From: Aquimarina latercula DSM 2041
Lineage (GTDB): Bacteria > Bacteroidota > Bacteroidia > Flavobacteriales > Flavobacteriaceae
DNA length: 64,000 nucleotides
NCBI RefSeq assembly: GCF_000430645.1
Contig: NZ_KE387187.1
Coordinates: 62,001 to 126,000, forward strand
Reading direction: 5' to 3'
Shown: positions 44,899 to 52,494 of the stretch, piece by piece
Numbering within the stretch: position 1 is the first letter of the stretch
Layout of the letters: every line of letters starts with the position of its first letter
Made by a program: the position numbers and the translations under genes
The notes under the pieces: model-generated
What the model was told of the DNA's origin: nothing
Database searches by the model: none
What the model saw: the letters and a program-made list of their open reading frames with translations, nothing else

Positions 44899-45864
44899 CT
44901 AATTACTTACTACAGAAGTAGAGTCTGCAATAGTTACGGGAACAGTTTCTGGAATTTCTTTTTCTAGAACCTCTTCTTTTACAGCATCTGGATCGATCCA
45001 GATCTCGCCTTGCGCCTCTTTAGGTTCTGCAGGCGTTGTACCGCCTAATGTGATTACATAACTAGCCACTTGTGCCATTTCTGCCGGTTTTAGAGTTTGC
45101 TTCCAAGCAACCATCCCTTTTCCATCACGACCACCTTCAGAAATAGTTTTGAATACATTTTTAATACCTCCGCCCAAAATCCAATTCGGATCCGTTAGAT
45201 TGGGGCCAATACCCCCTCCTCCATCTGCTTTATGACAGGCTACACAATTGGAAGTAAAAATGGCTTTCCCAGCATTAATATCCGCGGCATCGGTTAACAA
45301 TGTTACCGTATTTATATCCACAAGATCTTTTGCGGTTTTTTTATACGCTTCTATAGCGATCAAAGCCTCTGCAACTTCTGTTTCATACTCTTCTGTCTGA
45401 TTGTAATCATTAAATACATGGAACCGCACTAAATAGATAACTCCAAACAAAATAGTCGCATAAAAACCATATACCCACCAAGGCGGAAGGTTATTATCCA
45501 GTTCCTTAATTCCATCATAATTATGATCCAAAATGATTTCATCTTCCTCTTCTACTGGTGTACTATCCACTAATTTTAGATAGGTAGCTTTGATCCATCG
45601 AAACTGTTTGTCTTTTTTAATCTTCTGGCTTAGTACATAGCGTTCTTGAGCTTCGGGTTTCAGGGATTTAAACAACACACTTCGTAGTGCCTCTACACAA
45701 ATCTCTATAGCGATCGCAAATAACAATACGATGCCTAACACTACCCAACTAACTGGTACTGCAATAAATGCTGATTCTTCTCCAGAATCCACTGCCCATT
45801 CTATTAAAAAATAAGTGATCAATAGTAATGCAATGACTCTGATATAGGATACTGTACTTCTCAT
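44899..45864 (-). CDS. ccoP: cbb3 cytochrome c oxidase subunit CcoP
   Basis: A 321-residue subunit. The N-terminal half has two membrane helices (about 8-25 and 35-58) and a third after NNLPPWWVYGFYATILFGVIYLV (listed in part), the CcoP N-terminal domain signature. It has a single haem c motif CVACH with GIGPNLTD, unlike the diheme CcoP of Proteobacteria. A 45-residue acidic/proline tail ends the protein. It passes electrons to the CcoNO core. The start overlaps ccoQ by 4 bases (ATGA). Confidence 0.94.
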   Translation of the reverse strand: MRSTVSYIRVIALLLITYFLIEWAVDSGEESAFIAVPVSWVVLGIVLLFAIAIEICVEALRSVLFKSLKPEAQERYVLSQKIKKDKQFRWIKATYLKLVDSTPVEEEDEIILDHNYDGIKELDNNLPPWWVYGFYATILFGVIYLVRFHVFNDYNQTEEYETEVAEALIAIEAYKKTAKDLVDINTVTLLTDAADINAGKAIFTSNCVACHKADGGGGIGPNLTDPNWILGGGIKNVFKTISEGGRDGKGMVAWKQTLKPAEMAQVASYVITLGGTTPAEPKEAQGEIWIDPDAVKEEVLEKEIPETVPVTIADSTSVVSN

Positions 45865-46052
45865 AGTATTAATTCGTTTTCATTTTCAGATTCCAATGGA
45901 ATCTCGCTTACTTCTTTTATATGTTCCTTTTTTGCTGAAATTACCCACCAGAATAAGGCAGTAAAAAAGATGAAAAATATCAGTAGTGATATGATAGGAT
46001 ATATCTCTACACCTTCGATACTTTCCATATGTCCTTTTATAAATTTAAACAT
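45861..46052 (-). CDS. ccoQ: CcoQ-like small subunit
   Basis: A 63-residue protein with one hydrophobic helix (IYPIISLLIFFIFFTALFWWV, partial) and an acidic tail. Its location between ccoNO and ccoP and its topology fit CcoQ, which stabilises the complex; sequence conservation in this family is weak, so context is the main evidence. Confidence 0.8.
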   Translation of the reverse strand: MFKFIKGHMESIEGVEIYPIISLLIFFIFFTALFWWVISAKKEHIKEVSEIPLESENENELIL

Positions 46053-46063
46053 GGTTTATTTCT

Positions 46064-48256
46064 TTAGTTTGAACTTGCAGTTTCGTTTTTAACTTTGATA
46101 TCGGTTCCTAATCGCTGTATGTAGGCAATTAAGGCGATGACTTCTCTATCGCGCATTTCTATAAAATCCAATCCATTATCCTTGGCATATTTTTTATCTG
46201 CTTCATAGGTTTTGGCAAAATCTGGATCATCGTATAGGTTTTTCTCGATCTGTGTTGCTTGTTCATCCATCCATTTTTGTGCTTTAGCAATCTCTTCTGG
46301 AGTGTAAGGAACCCCAAGAGTAACCATAGCTTCCATTTTGGTTTCTGTATCCGATCGATCGAGTTCATTTTTTAGCAACCATTTATAACTAGGCATAATA
46401 GAACCCGACGATGTACTTTGCGGATCATAGAAATGATTAAGGTGCCAGTTATCCGAGTATTTACCTCCGATACGCATCAGATCAGGCCCAGTTCGTTTAC
46501 TTCCCCAAAGAAATGGGTGATCATAGACATATTCACCAGCTTTAGAATACTCTCCGTATCGTTCTACCTCACTACGAAAAGGACGAATCATTTGCGAATG
46601 ACAAGACACACAACTCTCTCTGATATATAGATCTCTACCTTCTAATTCTAGCGGTGTATAAGGTTTTACACTAGTAATTGTAGGGATATTGGAATCGATC
46701 ATTAGCGTTGGTACAATCTGTACGGCTCCTCCAATAAGTATCGCAATTGTAGCAAAAATCGTAAGCTTTACCGGTCTTCTTTCTAACCAAGTATGATATC
46801 CTTCTTTTGCAGTTCTTTTGTTAGTTACTTTTGTTAATGGAGCAGCTTCTGCCAATTCATCGGTAACCGTATTACCCGCTTTGATAGTTTTGATTACATT
46901 ATATAGCATAATAAACATCCCTAAGATGAACATACTACCGCCAATTGCTCGCATCCAATACATCGGTATAATTTCGTTTACGGTTTCTAAAAAATTACCG
47001 TATACCAAACTACCGTCTGGGTTAAACTGTTTCCACATAGAAGCCTGAACAAATCCAGCCACATACATCGGCAATGCATACATAATAATCCCTAAGGTAC
47101 CAATCCAGAAATGTGCATTAGCCAATGCTGTAGACCACAATTTGGTCTTAAATATTTTAGGGATTAGCCAATATGCCATCCCAAAGGTGAAGAAACCATT
47201 CCATGCTAATGCTCCTACGTGCACGTGCGCAATCACCCAATCACTAAAATGTGCTATTGCGTTTACATTTTTTAAAGAAAGCATAGGTCCCTCGAACGTT
47301 GCCATCCCATATCCTGTGATTGCGACCACCATAAATTTTAATACTGGATCTGTACGTACTTTATCCCAGGCACCACGCAAGGTTAATAATCCATTGATCA
47401 TACCACCCCAAGATGGTGCGATTAGCATAATAGAAAATGCCACTCCTAAGTTCTGTGCCCAATCTGGTAGCGAAGAATATAGCAAATGATGAGGTCCTGC
47501 CCAGATATAAATAAAAATCAATGACCAAAAGTGTACAATCGATAATCGATAGGAATATACCGGCCTATTCGCCGCTTTTGGCACAAAATAATACATCAAT
47601 CCTAAAAAAGGAGTAGTAAGAAAAAAGGCGACGGCATTATGTCCGTACCACCATTGCACCAGTGCGTCTTGTACACCTGCATAGACCGAATAACTTTTTA
47701 GCGCACTTACGGGTAATTCTAAACTATTAAAAATATGAAGTACAGCCACAGTAACTACGGTTGCCAGATAAAACCAGATGGCTACATACAGATGGCGTTG
47801 TCTCCGTTTTAGAATGGTACCAATCAGATTCCACCCAAAAACTACCCAAATTACTGCAATCGCAATATCAAAAGGCCACTCTAGCTCTGCATATTCCTTA
47901 GAAGTTGTATATCCTAGCGGCAATGTAATTGCAGCGCCGACGATGATCAATTGCCAACACCAAAAATTAATGTTACTAAGCGTATCATTAAACATTCTGG
48001 TTTTTAGTAATCGCTGGGTAGAATAATACACTCCGGCAAAGATGGCATTACCCACAAAGGCAAAAATCACCGCATTGGTATGTAGTGGTCGTAAACGCCC
48101 AAAGCTTAACCAAGGGATTCCATCGGTAAGGTTAGGAAATAAAAACAGAAATGCCAGCAGCAATCCGACCGACATCCCTACAATACCCCAAAGCATGGTG
48201 GCGTATAAGAATTTTTTTACGATTTTATTATCGTAATAGAATTGTTCTATGTTCAT
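46064..48256 (-). CDS. ccoNO: cbb3 oxidase CcoN-CcoO fusion subunit
   Basis: A 730-residue fusion. Residues about 1-465 are the CcoN catalytic subunit with twelve membrane helices and the histidines for haem b, haem b3 and CuB (LRPLHTNAVIFAF, QWWYGHNAVAFFLT, GPHHLLY, AHVHVGALAWNG). Residues about 495-720 are CcoO with one anchor and one haem c motif CVSCHSQMIRP. The fusion is typical of Bacteroidota. It reduces oxygen to water with high affinity and pumps protons. It follows ccoS with 1 base between. Confidence 0.96.
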   Translation of the reverse strand: MNIEQFYYDNKIVKKFLYATMLWGIVGMSVGLLLAFLFLFPNLTDGIPWLSFGRLRPLHTNAVIFAFVGNAIFAGVYYSTQRLLKTRMFNDTLSNINFWCWQLIIVGAAITLPLGYTTSKEYAELEWPFDIAIAVIWVVFGWNLIGTILKRRQRHLYVAIWFYLATVVTVAVLHIFNSLELPVSALKSYSVYAGVQDALVQWWYGHNAVAFFLTTPFLGLMYYFVPKAANRPVYSYRLSIVHFWSLIFIYIWAGPHHLLYSSLPDWAQNLGVAFSIMLIAPSWGGMINGLLTLRGAWDKVRTDPVLKFMVVAITGYGMATFEGPMLSLKNVNAIAHFSDWVIAHVHVGALAWNGFFTFGMAYWLIPKIFKTKLWSTALANAHFWIGTLGIIMYALPMYVAGFVQASMWKQFNPDGSLVYGNFLETVNEIIPMYWMRAIGGSMFILGMFIMLYNVIKTIKAGNTVTDELAEAAPLTKVTNKRTAKEGYHTWLERRPVKLTIFATIAILIGGAVQIVPTLMIDSNIPTITSVKPYTPLELEGRDLYIRESCVSCHSQMIRPFRSEVERYGEYSKAGEYVYDHPFLWGSKRTGPDLMRIGGKYSDNWHLNHFYDPQSTSSGSIMPSYKWLLKNELDRSDTETKMEAMVTLGVPYTPEEIAKAQKWMDEQATQIEKNLYDDPDFAKTYEADKKYAKDNGLDFIEMRDREVIALIAYIQRLGTDIKVKNETASSN

Positions 48257-48257
48257 A

Positions 48258-48452
48258 TTATACGTGATTGTTATTAGTTGTTACTGAAGATTTTTCTTTG
48301 GATTCTGTAATCACCTCATCATCAAACAGCATTCTGATCGCGGGTGTATAGGTATCATCGTATTGTCCTTTTTTTACAGAAAGAATAAAAGCCACAAAAA
48401 ACACGATGGCAACGACAATACTAATGGTTAATAAAACATAAATAACACCCAT
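48258..48452 (-). CDS. ccoS: CcoS family cbb3 assembly protein
   Basis: About 64 residues from the ATG at 48452 (MGVIYVLLTIS). An in-frame start 21 bases earlier is rejected because MxVIYxLL is the usual CcoS beginning and because the FNR-like box is then 55.5 bp away, like its nine relatives. One membrane helix, then KKGQYDDTYTPAIRMLFDDE. CcoS is needed for cofactor insertion in CcoN. It is the first gene of the operon; the copper ATPase gene ccoI, often just upstream, is not here. Confidence 0.9.
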   Translation of the reverse strand: MGVIYVLLTISIVVAIVFFVAFILSVKKGQYDDTYTPAIRMLFDDEVITESKEKSSVTTNNNHV

Positions 48453-48501
48453 AAGATTCTTATTAGGCTCCAAAAGTATGAGTGCATGTTTTCTTAAAAA
48501 A

Positions 48502-48513
48502 TGACATTTATCA
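48502..48513 (-). promoter_or_regulatory. FNR/CRP-like box, cbb3 oxidase operon
   Basis: TGACATTTATCA, identical to the boxes at 21483 and 27785. TACTTTTG (48478-48471, minus strand) is centred 33 bp away. Confidence 0.85.
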
Positions 48514-48570
48514 GGTTTTAGAAAGGTAGTTTATGGTAAGAACTAGAACTGTTAATAGCATCTCTTAATT

Positions 48571-48727
48571 TGGCTCAGCAAAAAAGCTATACAAACTATC
48601 TGAATTAGAATTTTGAATTGGGGGAATTTTTACTTTATTTTAAAAGCGGAAAACAAATAATTACAAATGCGTGTAATTAATTACAAACGGTACTATGTGT
48701 AATAACTATACTCGCATGTTGTGCTTC
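48571..48727 (+). repeat. Repeat copy 1 and left boundary of the cassette array
   Basis: 48592-48651 is about 60 bases closely matching 59061-59121 and more loosely 60382-60445 (shared core GAATTAGAATTTTGAATT, then GGGGAATTTTTACTTTATTT). The repeat ends in GTTGTGCTTC (48718-48727), which is the exact reverse complement of GAAGCACAAC at 50629-50638. This marks the start of the reverse transcriptase cassette and suggests that the repeat is the right part of an attC-like site. Confidence 0.65.
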
Positions 48728-48743
48728 ATTTTGAAAACCGCTG

Positions 48744-50246
48744 ATGAAAAGACTAATTGACCTAAATAATGATGATGCTCGAGCGTTCTTAATAAAAGAA
48801 GAATGCTATAGTAATATTGACCTTCCCTATTATTTTTCATTTAATCCTATATTAAAAAAGCTATCTAAAAAATTAGATGGAAAAAACCTAAAGGACTTTA
48901 GAAGTGATAATCCAAGGGACTTTGATGATGTTAATTATAAGTTGTTATCTAATAAAGATGGTAAATATGCATGGAGACCATTTCAACTAATTAATCCAGC
49001 AATTTATATTTCATTAGTTCATAAAATAACAGAAGAAGAGAACTGGAAACTAATTCAAGAAAGATTCAAAAAGTTTCAAAACGAAAAAAAAATAGAATGT
49101 CACAGTTTACCTGTTCTTTCCGAATCAGATAAAAAAACTGATAAGACGGCACAAATTCTCACTTGGTGGGAAATGATTGAGCAAAGGTCATTGGTTTTAT
49201 CGTTAGATTATAAATATGTAATGCACACAGACATTTCTGATTGCTATAGTTCTATCTACACACATTCCATTCCTTGGGCAATTCATAAAAAAGTAGAAGC
49301 CAAGAAAAAGGCGAACAGAACAAAGAATTCATTGATTGGAGTGGCAATTGATAATCACCTACAGGACATGAGCTTTGGTCAAACTAATGGTATACCTCAA
49401 GGGAGCACGACAATGGACTTTATTGCTGAAATAGTCTTAGGATATGTTGACCTATTACTGGCTAATAAATTGGCTGAAGTGAATATTACAAATTATCGGA
49501 TTTTGAGATATAGAGATGATTATAGAATATTCACCAACAATCCATTTGAATCCGAACAAATAACAAAAGAACTTTCAGAAATCTTAACAGGATTAGGTCT
49601 AAAGTTAAATGCAGATAAAACAGAGGCATCCGAAGATATTATAAAAAGCTCAATCAAACCTGACAAGAGATATTGGATTAGTAATCGAAGAATAGCAGAA
49701 AGTAAGCAAAAGTGGTTAATTCAGATTTATCTATTATCTGATTTATATCCTAATTCTGGAACCGTGGATACACAGATGCGAGAATTTTTAAAAGTATTAG
49801 AAGGGTCAAAGAAAAAAGATTCTCAATTAGAAACATTAATAAGTTTAGTAACGGAAATAGCTATACGAAACCCAAGAGTTGTCCCTATATCAATGGCCAT
49901 TCTCAGTATTTTCTTGAATCGAATAAAGATTAATGATGAAAAGGTTCTTCTTGTCAAGAAGATAAAAATGAAGTTTAATCAAATACCTAATTCTTCATTC
50001 ATAAAGGTTTGGTCTCAAAGACTATATATGAAAATCGAAAAGGACGAAACTTATGATGAGCCTCTTTGCAATTCTGTGATAAATGAAAATCAGAAAATCT
50101 GGAACTGTGAATGGTTAGATAATGGGATTAAGGATATTATAGAAGGCACTACAATTGTTAAAAAGGAAAAGGTCGAGAAGACGAAATCCAAAATGTCTAA
50201 GAAAGAAATAAAGAAAATTATTATCAAGAAAAGTTATTACGAATAA
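48744..50246 (+). CDS. Defence-type reverse transcriptase (UG/Abi class)
   Basis: A 500-residue RNA-directed DNA polymerase. Motif A is HTDISDCYSSIYTHSIPWAI with catalytic Asp163; IPQGS is at 217-221; and the active site YRDD is at 256-259. The THSIPWAxH segment is typical of the unknown-group and Abi reverse transcriptases used in anti-phage defence (DRT systems). It has a long helical C-terminal part (about 300-430) and a lysine-rich tail. There is no maturase, integrase or RNase H domain, so it is not a group II intron or retrotransposon enzyme. The exact subtype cannot be assigned. It shares one cassette with the 120-residue protein. Confidence 0.85.
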   Translation: MKRLIDLNNDDARAFLIKEECYSNIDLPYYFSFNPILKKLSKKLDGKNLKDFRSDNPRDFDDVNYKLLSNKDGKYAWRPFQLINPAIYISLVHKITEEENWKLIQERFKKFQNEKKIECHSLPVLSESDKKTDKTAQILTWWEMIEQRSLVLSLDYKYVMHTDISDCYSSIYTHSIPWAIHKKVEAKKKANRTKNSLIGVAIDNHLQDMSFGQTNGIPQGSTTMDFIAEIVLGYVDLLLANKLAEVNITNYRILRYRDDYRIFTNNPFESEQITKELSEILTGLGLKLNADKTEASEDIIKSSIKPDKRYWISNRRIAESKQKWLIQIYLLSDLYPNSGTVDTQMREFLKVLEGSKKKDSQLETLISLVTEIAIRNPRVVPISMAILSIFLNRIKINDEKVLLVKKIKMKFNQIPNSSFIKVWSQRLYMKIEKDETYDEPLCNSVINENQKIWNCEWLDNGIKDIIEGTTIVKKEKVEKTKSKMSKKEIKKIIIKKSYYE

Positions 50247-50263
50247 AAACTCAGAGATAGATT

Positions 50264-50626
50264 ATGGACCAGGAAACAAAAAGTAACATTGCTTTAAACC
50301 AATTAAGAAACAAGCTTACTAATATTGAAGATTTTGGTGACGATGGATATAAAGCAAGATGCAAAGTAACTTACACAGTAAGGGGTAAGTCCGACACCGA
50401 AATATTAGAAGTCTATTTAATTGTTGGAGGATTTGAACCTATGATAAAACTAGATATTTATGAGTTAGGAGAAATTATTACCATAGACAAATATCACATG
50501 GATTTTAATCCTCGGTTTTCAAATAATACCAAATTTTCATACGATAATGACTCTGGTATCTTGACAATAGACGGAAAAAATTCTCCTAAGATTGGTAATT
50601 TCACTGTAGAAATAGAAGAAGTATAA
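50264..50626 (+). CDS. Unknown 120-residue partner of the reverse transcriptase
   Basis: A small acidic, mostly beta-type soluble protein (alternating strands such as CKVTYTVRG, LEVYLIVGG, GILTIDGK and FTVEIEEV). No family recognised. It starts 17 bases after the reverse transcriptase stop, and both lie between the two ends of one cassette, so they move together. A role as cofactor, effector or antitoxin of the polymerase is plausible; nothing in its sequence shows catalysis. Confidence 0.65.
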   Translation: MDQETKSNIALNQLRNKLTNIEDFGDDGYKARCKVTYTVRGKSDTEILEVYLIVGGFEPMIKLDIYELGEIITIDKYHMDFNPRFSNNTKFSYDNDSGILTIDGKNSPKIGNFTVEIEEV

Positions 50627-50628
50627 AC

Positions 50629-50711
50629 GAAGCACAACAATGGCTCATAAAGCATAGGCTTGCCGCAGGCGCAACACAAGCCAACGCTTCATAGCCTAGC
50701 CGTTAGCATTC
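50629..50711 (+). repeat. attC-like site 1 (end of the reverse transcriptase cassette)
   Basis: It starts with GAAGCACAAC (50629-50638), exact reverse complement of the cassette start at 48718-48727. The interior pairs imperfectly: TGGCTCATAAAGC with GCTTCATAGCCTAGCC, and GGCTTG with CAAGCC at the top. It ends with GTTAGCATTC (50702-50711), the start of the next cassette. Length and shape are those of an integron attC site folded from one strand. Confidence 0.75.
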
Positions 50712-50718
50712 ATTGCCT

Positions 50719-51066
50719 ATGAGTGACGAAATTAAAATAATAAATAGCTACAAGCTATACGAAATATTAGATTATATCAGAATTAGACCTCTAAATGTTC
50801 TGACATCCAAATCTATAACTGCTTTGGAAAATTATTTATGGGGTTATTGGGTTTATGGAACAAAAAACTACAGTGATCAAATTTATAACGAAGGAGATCC
50901 AGATTTTAATGAGTTCAAATGGTGGTTAAGCGAACAACCAAATATTCCTTTATCAACAGCTCCAAGGTTTTATAAACTCTTGTTGGAGAAATGCGATGAA
51001 AATGAAGAAAAAGCATTTGACTTGTTTTTTGAAAAACTTGACGAATTCAAAAAAATGAAACAATAA
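50719..51066 (+). CDS. Hypothetical protein, cassette gene
   Basis: About 115 residues from the ATG at 50719, 17 bases into the cassette; an upstream TTG is not needed. Soluble, acidic, mostly helical, with an aromatic cluster ALENYLWGYWVYG and FKWWLSEQ. No family recognised; the composition is reminiscent of small immunity-type proteins, which is only an impression. It is followed after 1 base by a second unknown gene in the same cassette. Confidence 0.6.
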   Translation: MSDEIKIINSYKLYEILDYIRIRPLNVLTSKSITALENYLWGYWVYGTKNYSDQIYNEGDPDFNEFKWWLSEQPNIPLSTAPRFYKLLLEKCDENEEKAFDLFFEKLDEFKKMKQ

Positions 51067-51067
51067 T

Positions 51068-51448
51068 ATGGCTAGTGGATTTATTGAAATCACTGATAAG
51101 AAAAGCTTTGCTCCAAGATGGACTGGTTTTGACGAAGTCATAAAGATCTTAATACGAGAATTAAATAATAACTCTGATAAAAACACTTCTGAATTAATAA
51201 AACATCTTGAATCTATAATTCCTCCTGAAAATTTTAATGAAGAATTAGAAATGGGATGGGGTTTTATTGATGAACGAATTGATGGAACTACTTCAAGAGT
51301 ATTAGAACTAAAAAAAATGACGACTGAAAATCTGGAATTATTTTGGGAAGCGGTTAAAAACGGATATGATAACCTGATTAAATTTGGAACCGAATACTCA
51401 ACACTCTATCCTGAATTAATGAAGGAGTTATTGGAAATGAAAGAATAA
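51068..51448 (+). CDS. Hypothetical protein, cassette gene
   Basis: A 126-residue soluble protein, helical with FAPRWTGFDEVIKILIRELNN at the start and WGFIDERIDGTTSRVLELKK in the middle. No family recognised. It starts 1 base after the previous stop, so the two are coupled. The pair makes up one cassette between 50702 and about 51466. Confidence 0.6.
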   Translation: MASGFIEITDKKSFAPRWTGFDEVIKILIRELNNNSDKNTSELIKHLESIIPPENFNEELEMGWGFIDERIDGTTSRVLELKKMTTENLELFWEAVKNGYDNLIKFGTEYSTLYPELMKELLEMKE

Positions 51449-51475
51449 ACGCATCATACAATAAACGTTATCACC
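51443..51475 (+). repeat. Collapsed attC-like junction 2
   Basis: Only about 33 bases separate the end of the upstream cassette from the next start. It begins at the gene stop (GAATAAAC, partial complement of GTTAGCATTC) and ends with GTTATCACC (51467-51475), the start of the Sir2 cassette. The long stem is missing, so this site has probably lost its middle. Confidence 0.45.
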
Positions 51476-51485
51476 AATTAGTTGA

Positions 51486-52334
51486 ATGATAGAAAAAAGA
51501 ATCTCAGATCGAATAGAATACTGCTTAAAGAAGGGTAAGAAAATTTCTTTTCTAGTAGGAGCTGGAATTTCTGCAGAAAGTGGAATTCCAACTTTTCGCG
51601 GTGAAGACGGTTACTGGGTATCTGGTTCTAAAAACTATAAAGCTCAAGAAATTGGAACAAAAAGGTTTTTTAATATAGCTTCTCACGAAGTATTGAAATT
51701 CTATTTATATAGGAAATCTATAACTGAATTTGCTAAGCCTAATCAAAGTCATTTAATGCTCAAAGAGATTGAATCTTTATTGAATGATAATTTTGCTTTG
51801 ATTTCCCAAAATGTAGACAGCTTGCATAAAAAAGCAGGTAATTCTGATAAAAGAACATATCTAATTCACGGCGATCACGATTTTATGAGATGCGGAGATG
51901 AATGTTCCAATGAATTATATCCTTTCCCAGAAGGAATTAAATTAAAAGGTAGACAAAAAGATCAACTAACCGAATCTGAAATTGAATTTTTAAAATGTCC
52001 TAAATGCAATGAAGATTTAAGACCTCACGTATTGTGGTTTGATGAATATTACAATGAGAAGTTTTTTAAAAAGGATAGTGTACTAAGAATTTCAAAAAAA
52101 ACGGGAATATTATTTGTTTTAGGAACATCTGGAGAAACTACTCTTCCACAAATAATTGCTAAAAATGTCTTAGCTAAGAGTGGAACTGTAGTAGAAATAA
52201 ATATTAATGAGAGTTATTTTTCGGAGCTTTTAAGTAACAAAGCAAACGGAATTGTAATTAACTCTAAAAGCACTCCATTCCTTAGTGAACTGAAAACTGA
52301 AATAGAAAAAAAGGTGATAACACGATATATGTGA
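51486..52334 (+). CDS. Sir2-family NAD-dependent protein
   Basis: A 282-residue sirtuin. The NAD-binding motif GAGISAESGIPTFRG is at 25-39, SQNVDSLH follows, the catalytic His is in LIHGD, a four-cysteine zinc site is formed by RCGDEC and CPKC, and LGTSGETTLPQ ends the Rossmann core. Family members deacylate proteins or, in defence systems, hydrolyse NAD. The intact zinc module favours deacylation. Its last residues (after KKV) are encoded by the attC-like site, since the stop is 13 bases beyond GGTGATAAC. Confidence 0.88.
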   Translation: MIEKRISDRIEYCLKKGKKISFLVGAGISAESGIPTFRGEDGYWVSGSKNYKAQEIGTKRFFNIASHEVLKFYLYRKSITEFAKPNQSHLMLKEIESLLNDNFALISQNVDSLHKKAGNSDKRTYLIHGDHDFMRCGDECSNELYPFPEGIKLKGRQKDQLTESEIEFLKCPKCNEDLRPHVLWFDEYYNEKFFKKDSVLRISKKTGILFVLGTSGETTLPQIIAKNVLAKSGTVVEININESYFSELLSNKANGIVINSKSTPFLSELKTEIEKKVITRYM

Positions 52335-52487
52335 TCATAGCAGTTAGGTGATCAATCGAATGGTTCTTGTATATTTGGTAAGGCGCAATGCTTGCAGAAG
52401 GTAAAAGTTAGCAACCAATGCGAAGAAAGATCGAAAAACAGGGTAACATTTTGCTCTGCTACGACACATATATTAAACGTTAGGTGC
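52313..52487 (+). repeat. attC-like site 3 (end of the Sir2 cassette)
   Basis: GGTGATAAC (52313-52321) is the exact reverse complement of the cassette start GTTATCACC (51467-51475). The outer arms ATATATGTGATCATAGCAG and CTGCTACGACACATATAT pair imperfectly, with unpaired extra bases as in attC. It ends with GTTAGGTGC (52479-52487), which fits the integron core GTTRRRY. It is about 70 percent similar by eye to site 4. Confidence 0.8.
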
Positions 52488-52494
52488 AATTACT

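Noticed and set aside
44899..45864. CcoP with one haem motif as a truncated subunit
   Set aside because: The N-terminal domain, anchor and one CVACH motif are complete, and monohaem CcoP is normal in Bacteroidota.
47142..47489. Plus-strand reading frame of 115 codons antisense to ccoNO
   Set aside because: It lies wholly within a strongly conserved coding region, has no start context and no recognisable protein features.
48744..50246. Reverse transcriptase as part of a group II intron, retron or CRISPR adaptation module
   Set aside because: There is no maturase or endonuclease domain, no msr/msd-like inverted repeat that I can recognise, and no cas1 or CRISPR array nearby; the motifs fit the UG/Abi class better.
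50702..50711. Array junctions as simple rho-independent terminators
   Set aside because: They lack a T-run after the stem, are 80-200 bases long, and their ends match cassette starts rather than gene stops.
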